64,000 bases of DNA from Ciona intestinalis (taxonomy: Eukaryota; Chordata; Ascidiacea; Phlebobranchia; Cionidae). The position numbers were made by a program, and so were the translations under genes. The notes below the pieces were generated by a model, which ran no database searches, was not told the origin of the DNA, and saw only the letters and a program-made list of their open reading frames with translations. Numbering within the stretch: the first letter of the stretch is position 1; each line of letters begins with the position of its first letter. Of this stretch, positions 59,401-64,000 are shown piece by piece. The stretch lies in contig NC_020174.2 of assembly GCF_000224145.3 (NCBI RefSeq), forward strand, positions 3,169,152 through 3,233,151, read 5' to 3'.

Positions 59401-62400
59401 CGCGTGGCTGGAAAACGACAGTCGTTATAACACAGGTTTAACACCTCATGCCAGCTTACGAGTTACCATGTATGTTACTTTGTGAGTAATTAATTTTTGG
59501 GGGAATTTTTTTTTATGTGTGGCTGATAATTTGGACAACCCAATAATGACCACTGGGTTGGAGCAATTGCCGTTAACTGTCTTGCCCAAAGACACATACG
59601 CTCACAATGGTAGCAGCGACAAGCCTTGAACCCATTACCTATCGGTTACAGACAGGCGTGCTAGATGTCTTTACCAATTACAAGTTGAGTCAGAATTTAC
59701 AAATTAATATAAAAAACCTCACCTCGTTTGAAGGAAGGTTTTCATTTTCATTTTGACGGGGTCTTTACCAGCGAGGATCATTAGCATGTCTTTGTCCATG
59801 TTCGGCGTGAGGTTTACTTCTCTCACTGATGTAGTGTCACCACCACAGTGAGGACATTCAGATAACTGACCTCCCAACACCATGCAATCCCTGTGAAAAA
59901 TCGAAGAAACAAATAAAGTTATTAATATTATTATATACTATAAAGAGACAAATTTAGTAACTAAATACACATATAAAAAAATTATTGTAAAAAAAATGAC
60001 AAATTTAGTAACAAAATGCACATGTATGTATACAAAATTAAAATAATAAATTGATAAATTAATTAACTAAGCATACATGTAGCAATATTTATATGTAACA
60101 AAATAAAATCATAGTACTAAAATAACAAATGTTATATTTTGTATTAACATTTATTACTACAATCTACAAAATATAAATTATTACTAAAAATTAAAAATCT
60201 TTAAAAAGTATGTTAAAATTATCAAAGTAATGACAATTTTTTGTTTTAAATTTTCAAGTTTAAATTTTTACTGTGTTTTTCCCTATGTTTTAAATTTTCA
60301 ATTTACTGAGTTTTTTTTTTACACAACCTAATATATGGTGAAATTTATTATAAAATAAATAAGCAGTTGAATCCTGACCTGTGAAATCTGTGTGGACAGT
60401 CATCATTTTTGATACAAACAAGTATGTTACCACCGCTGCAGAAAGTTCCACAACCTGGACAACATTCGTGTCGTATCATCCTTTCTCTGTAGATTGTAAC
60501 AAAACATATTTTTATATATGGATACAGATATAAATATATGTATATGGCACCAGTAAAGAATTTTCTGGTACGTTACAGAATAGGCTGGTGGAAAGTGTTA
60601 TTGGTTAGGGGGCAAAAGTAGTGGTTATAGCCTATATAACTTATAGGGGTTGGAGGTTTTTTCGAAGTACCAGGTTTAATGAGAAAAATAAAACTTTAGG
60701 TGAAAAAATAATCACCTACAATGCCACCAAGTTTCACATGTGGTAACCTGTAAGGGGGCATGAGGTGTATGAAACAGAACACCCCTGTTATAACGGCTGT
60801 CAGTGCCCAGCTACACAACAACAAATCAGTTACATTCATACCAGCTTTAAAAGCCACCATGTTTAGAATAACATCAACTGAAACAAACTGTTGATTTTCA
60901 GCTCAATTTTCAGACCTATTTTATTAGATAGCAACTTACTTGTGTTCATCACACATTCCAATAACCGGCACCTTGCTGCTTGGCCGCATCATCTCACGAT
61001 GTGATATCGGTTCATCACACCCGTATATCTGCTCAAATTAATAAGGTTACTGAATGCAGATTGCTGGTTGGGTGCTGTAGACTGTAAAAATTTTTCTTCA
61101 GGGGAAAGATTTTCTAAACCAGGGGTGCCATTCTGGGCTACCGCCTTAATTGACTGAGTAAAATTTTTTCGGAAAATTTTGACCGACTAATTTCTGTAAT
61201 AGGTAATGCACAGAAATTTAGTCGGTCAAACAAACAGACGTCTTAACCAATAGTAACCGCAACTGACTAACTTTGGTCTTTGGCCAAGAATACCATCTAA
61301 GGGTGTGCAACCTGCAGTACGCAAAGAAAAGTTGTGCGGCCCGTGAAGCCAGCTTCATATTTTTCATTGAATTTATTGAATGTGGCAATAAATTTATATA
61401 GCAGTTTTCTTTAGAATTTTATGCGTCAAAACTTTATAATTCTGAAGGCAGATAAGTACCAAGTAATAAACAAGAGATCAAAGATTTAATGGGAGAGCAC
61501 GTATTATATAATTAGCATAATATTAATAACCCCCTTTACTACAACGGTCGACTACGCTCGATCAAAAACAAACCAGAAGTAACCAACAAACTGGTTTACA
61601 CTTGCCATTGGTGACTTTAAAGCAGTAGGTAGAATGCATTTATACATGTATTATAACTTATGAAGACTTTTAACGTATGTAGATTGAGGGATTGATAAAG
61701 AACATGTGTTGACTTGTAAACTTACATCAGTTAACCTTTTCTTCGCTTACAACCGCTTGTTTTTTTGTGGATTAGGATAAACCGTGATTACGCACTAATT
61801 AGGTAATGTTTTTAAGTACCAACTAACAAGAACAACTGTTTGAAGCAAAAGGATCTATATGACCACTAACATGCTTGAAAAGGATCAAGCACCAAGTAAT
61901 ATTGTAACTTACCCTTCCACAGATATTATCAATAGCCATACATTTGATGCCATTTGCTTTCTCAAAGTTAATGGTATGTGGTGATATTACAACACATGTA
62001 CAAAGTGGTGTTTGATGAAGGTAATTGTTGAAATCTTGACGCAAAGTCTGAGCAATACAATGTAATTTTAACGTATAAAAAACGTTGAAGAAACAAATGT
62101 TTACAGATTTACATAAAACATGTATTTTAAACAAAGTTGAAAAATTTAAGATTTTTATTAAGCTTTTTGAAAGGTGGTAAAATATATAGGGCTAGGTTAT
62201 GCATATCGTCGGGGTAAACCAAAGTAGCTTAGGTCACATTTTTACAAAAGTGTCTTTTTTACAATTTTGCATGCTGTTAGACATAACACATTTTTGCAAT
62301 GTTTAAGCCATCTCAAAAATGTGACATAAGCTACTTTGGTTTTACCTCGATGATATGCGTGTCCTAGCCCTATATATTTACCACCTTTCAAAAAGCTTAA

Positions 62401-63641
62401 TACCATCACAAATTTAAAAATTCTGCCTAAAATATGATATTTTGTATAAACTTGTGGGTATTTTTTTTTCAATGTTTTTTCAGTAAACAACTCAGCCATA
62501 ACTCTAACAAAATATTTAGTACTATCATCTAAGCTAACAAATAAAAAAATAATATCCAAAACAAATAATTACATTAGAAGCATAAATGCAAATCATATAG
62601 TAGGGTGGCGGAAGACGGGACACCTTTAGCACATAATATCCAAATATTCTAATCGTGTTTTAAACAATTAACAACGCTCTATGGGAGTTGTGGGAATAAG
62701 GTTTTAAAATTCTTTAAATGTTTTTTGTTTGCTACTAAATGAGTCGAGAAAATAGAATGAAAAGCTGTCATATCTCCCCCCCACCCTACTATATATCTAG
62801 TTGTTGTAATATTAAACTATGAACAAAAAAAAACAAACAATAATTTCAACATACTGCCATGTTTCCCTCCAACATCATAGTTCTTAACTCCTGTTAAAAT
62901 AATATCATTATTTGTATTTTGGCATCAGAAATAGTCCGCAGATGGAGTCCTATGGGTCAAAAATTGGGACAGAAAATGGGACTTGTTCGGAAGTTGGAAC
63001 ACTAGAGTCGGAACATGAACAAAGAGCTTCACTACTGCGAGCACGTTACTTCCGGAAGTACAAAGGTGTTGGGGTAATATCTGGACTAAATCCCAGGTTA
63101 CGGACCTCACCCATACAGGATAGAATAGATTTTGGAATTTCCGGCAAAAATTTTGCTAACCGTCTTTTTCTGAAATGTCGGTCAGTAGAATTTTTGCCAA
63201 AAATGCCAAAATACAAGTATAACATGCCTGCCAGCAATAGTATGTAACTTCACTATTTATTTGTTATAAAAAACTTCTAAAATTTTCAGCATAACATTTT
63301 AATATGGTATGCAAAGCTAATACACAGACACCTATGACTTATCTAATGCAATCACCTGGGCAGGAGTTATGGTTATACACTACAAACAAGACACAATGGT
63401 GTGGAACAAATTTCATGGAAATACTTTATTTATTAGTGTGTTGCAAAAGTTCCCCTGAGCATTTTTTACCATTAGGGGTTTAAAGCCTGTGTCTGACAAT
63501 GTTCCAAAAACTTACAGTTTTATTTTTTACTGAAGTTTCCGTCACATCAGGTGTGAATTCACTTGTTTCATGATTTGTTTGTTCCATGGCCTTTTTCTCT
63601 TCAACTGGAGTTGGAGAAGAACAATTGGAAGATGATTTTCT
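47477..63641 (-). CDS. EHMT: EHMT (G9a/GLP) histone H3K9 methyltransferase, 5' incomplete
   Basis: Nuclear SET enzyme for H3K9 mono- and dimethylation; single ortholog of EHMT1/EHMT2. Exons: 63516-63641, 62855-62890, 61913-62047, 60940-61028, 60379-60486, 59723-59890, 59181-59354, 58678-58744, [gap], 57761-57817, 56700-56899, 55790-55879, 55255-55383, 53340-53480, 52313-52447, 51918-52111, 51283-51448, 50778-50953, 49757-49887, 48902-48969; the last two also occur at 48240-48370 and 47477-47544. Cys-rich region: [30 protein letters not shown]. Ankyrin repeats include [36 protein letters not shown] and [17 protein letters not shown]; one to three more are probably lost in the gap 57852-58486. 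The pre-SET Cys cluster, SET ([46 protein letters not shown]) and post-[12 protein letters not shown] are intact. A short acidic tail ends ANNEIVD. Phases match at all visible joins. The N-terminus continues beyond the right edge. Confidence 0.93.
47575..47965. mobile_element. hAT-like MITE containing a TTA-tail element
   Basis: Ends CAGGGTTTCTGAACC and GGTTTAGAATCACTG are inverted with three mismatches; flanks TTTTAGAC and TTTTAGGG match at 6 of 8 positions. A non-LTR-like element (about 47640-47835) is nested inside. A second copy is at about 49000-49395. Confidence 0.65.
47972..48164 (+). mobile_element. GTAGGGTGGGG-family MITE
   Basis: Copy A member; counterpart at 49518-49679 has an internal deletion. 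Confidence 0.65.
48395..48592 (+). mobile_element. GTAGGGTGGGG-family MITE
   Basis: Counterpart in copy B is 49929-50125, preceded there by a longer (TA)n run. Confidence 0.7.
48857..50400. repeat. Copy B of the duplicated EHMT 3' segment
   Basis: Same order of exons and repeats as copy A, offset 1425 bp at the stop codon and 1517 bp at the post-SET exon because of about 90 extra bases near 49395-49520. It carries single-base differences, small indels and intact exon frames. Confidence 0.85.
50203..50398 (-). mobile_element. GTAGGGTGGGG-family MITE
   Basis: Full reverse copy; its copy A counterpart (48671 on) is cut by the gap. Confidence 0.7.
50428..50757 (-). mobile_element. SINE, near full length, with an inserted A-rich tract
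   Basis: An unrelated 60-bp A/C-rich stretch (CCGGAAACCCCCAAAAACC) replaces part of the body. Confidence 0.7.
50993..51232 (-). mobile_element. SINE, head-truncated
   Basis: Lies between two SET-domain exons of EHMT. A plus-strand 3' fragment is at 51598-51717. Confidence 0.7.
51735..51912 (+). mobile_element. GTAGGGTGGGG-family MITE
   Basis: Ends ACCCCACCCTACTATG, touching the 5' splice site of the pre-SET exon at 51918. Confidence 0.7.
53481..53720. repeat. 21-bp minisatellite at an EHMT 3' splice site
   Basis: About 11-12 units of GTTATGACATCATAATCACAA type. The unit nearest the exon supplies the last bases of the intron on the minus strand (GATGTCATAG before TGT). A second copy is at 54431-54665. 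Confidence 0.9.
54294..55320. repeat. Second copy of an EHMT intron/exon segment
   Basis: Repeats 53344-54243 (CAPERS exon, 21-bp minisatellite, intron and part of the next ankyrin exon) after a 50-N gap. It has one extra unit of the 96-bp satellite (about 54960-55045) and a further 50-N gap at 55134-55183. The ankyrin exon is complete here (55255-55383) and cut in the other copy (54182-54243). Confidence 0.85.
55547..55736 (+). mobile_element. GTAGGGTGGGG-family MITE
   Basis: Full copy in an EHMT intron between ankyrin exons. Confidence 0.7.
56185..56727. repeat. 38-bp tandem array derived from an exon-intron border
   Basis: Fourteen TTATCAATAA blocks spaced 38 bp apart. The last (about 56700) is the true end of the ankyrin exon 56700-56899 and its 5' splice site; the other 13 repeat that junction into the intron. 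Five-unit blocks are repeated again within the array. Confidence 0.9.
56965..57225. mobile_element. GGTTAACCGGTTAACC-rich element split by a gap
   Basis: Palindromic AACCGGTTAACCG motifs lie on both sides of the gap 57040-57164, with CAGGGCTGCGAA and CCACATCCCTAAT at the outer edges, as in hAT-like MITEs. Confidence 0.45.
57558..57751 (-). mobile_element. GTAGGGTGGGG-family MITE
   Basis: Full reverse copy ending 10 bp from the EHMT exon at 57761. Confidence 0.7.
58895..59087 (+). mobile_element. GTAGGGTGGGG-family MITE
   Basis: Full copy in an EHMT intron. Confidence 0.75.
59376..59672 (-). mobile_element. SINE, near full length
   Basis: The tail starts about 20 nt upstream of the 3' splice site of the EHMT exon 59181-59354. 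Confidence 0.75.
59900..60370. other. AT-rich EHMT intron without recognised repeats
   Basis: Very low GC, with alternating AAATTT-type runs; no family seen elsewhere in the window. Confidence 0.5.
62158..62400. mobile_element. Long foldback element
   Basis: Two arms of about 87 bp, starting TTAAGCTTTTTGAAAGGTGG and ending with its complement, flank a 70-bp loop. Differences between the arms are few. No coding capacity. Confidence 0.85.
62596..62798 (-). mobile_element. GTAGGGTGGGG-family MITE
   Basis: Full reverse copy with both inverted ends. Confidence 0.75.
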
Positions 63642-63784
63642 CTATGGACACAAAAAATGATAAAAATCGGAAAAAAATTATATTTTTTTTTATTATTATT
63701 ATTATTTTTTTAAAAGTAGGTAGGGCATCAAGTACTTGTCGCAAACAAGGAATTAAGACCAGATTTGGCTCATTACCCCGTGAT

Positions 63785-64000
63785 GTATTAAAGTGGTTTG
63801 CGCGGCTGCTTGTAGCCGAGAGGTAATGGGTTCATAGCTCGTCGCTGCTACCGTTGTGGGTGTATGTGTCCTTGAGCAAGACACTTAACAGCAATTTCTT
63901 CAACCCAGTGGTCACTAATGGGTTGTCAAAGTTATCAGCCATACAATATAAAAAAAGGTAAAAATTCCGAAACAATAATCACCCACAAAGTAACATACTT
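63785..64000 (+). mobile_element. SINE cut by the window edge
   Basis: Head (AAAGTGGTTTGCGCGGC, AATGGGTTCATAGC) and body present; the tail is beyond 64000. Confidence 0.7.

Overview
The window looks like a tunicate nuclear genome, most likely Ciona, from an AT-rich draft assembly with many runs of N. Three things point there: small exons separated by short repeat-filled introns, very dense short repeats, and single pre-duplication orthologs of genes that vertebrates carry in pairs. The genus call is inference; the genes were read directly by joining exons across GT-AG (one GC-AG) introns with matching phases.

Five multi-exon genes were reconstructed, all on the minus strand. From low to high coordinate they are: (1) 996-10077, a mitochondrial ABC half-transporter of the ABCB8 type; (2) 11235-14225, a GT31 beta-1,3-glycosyltransferase whose membrane anchor was not found; (3) 20560-30265, a complete 17-exon soluble guanylate cyclase of the beta / atypical (Gyc88E-like) kind; (4) 31358-46091, a nexilin ortholog with a long array of phase-0 coiled-coil exons and a C-terminal Ig domain; (5) 47477 to at least 63641, the single EHMT (G9a/GLP) histone H3K9 methyltransferase, with Cys-rich, ankyrin, pre-SET, SET and post-SET parts, running off the right edge at its N-terminus. 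A short plus-strand C-terminus (about 44-142) may belong to a sixth gene off the left edge. Nothing suggests the genes share one pathway.

Introns and intergenic DNA are filled by four repeat classes: a roughly 190-bp MITE with GTAGGGTGGGG-type inverted ends (about 45 copies); a tRNA-derived SINE with box A/B-like head and ATTC tail (about 35 full or partial copies); a non-LTR-like 3' end with a TTA-repeat tail; and hAT-like or foldback MITEs. There are also tandem arrays, two of which sit on splice junctions of the EHMT gene: a 21-bp minisatellite abutting a 3' splice site and a 38-bp array that multiplies a 5' splice site.

Two stretches of the EHMT gene occur twice, each pair separated by exactly 50 N. 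These look like uncollapsed haplotypes, though real duplication is not excluded. 14226-20559 shows no convincing gene, only repeats.
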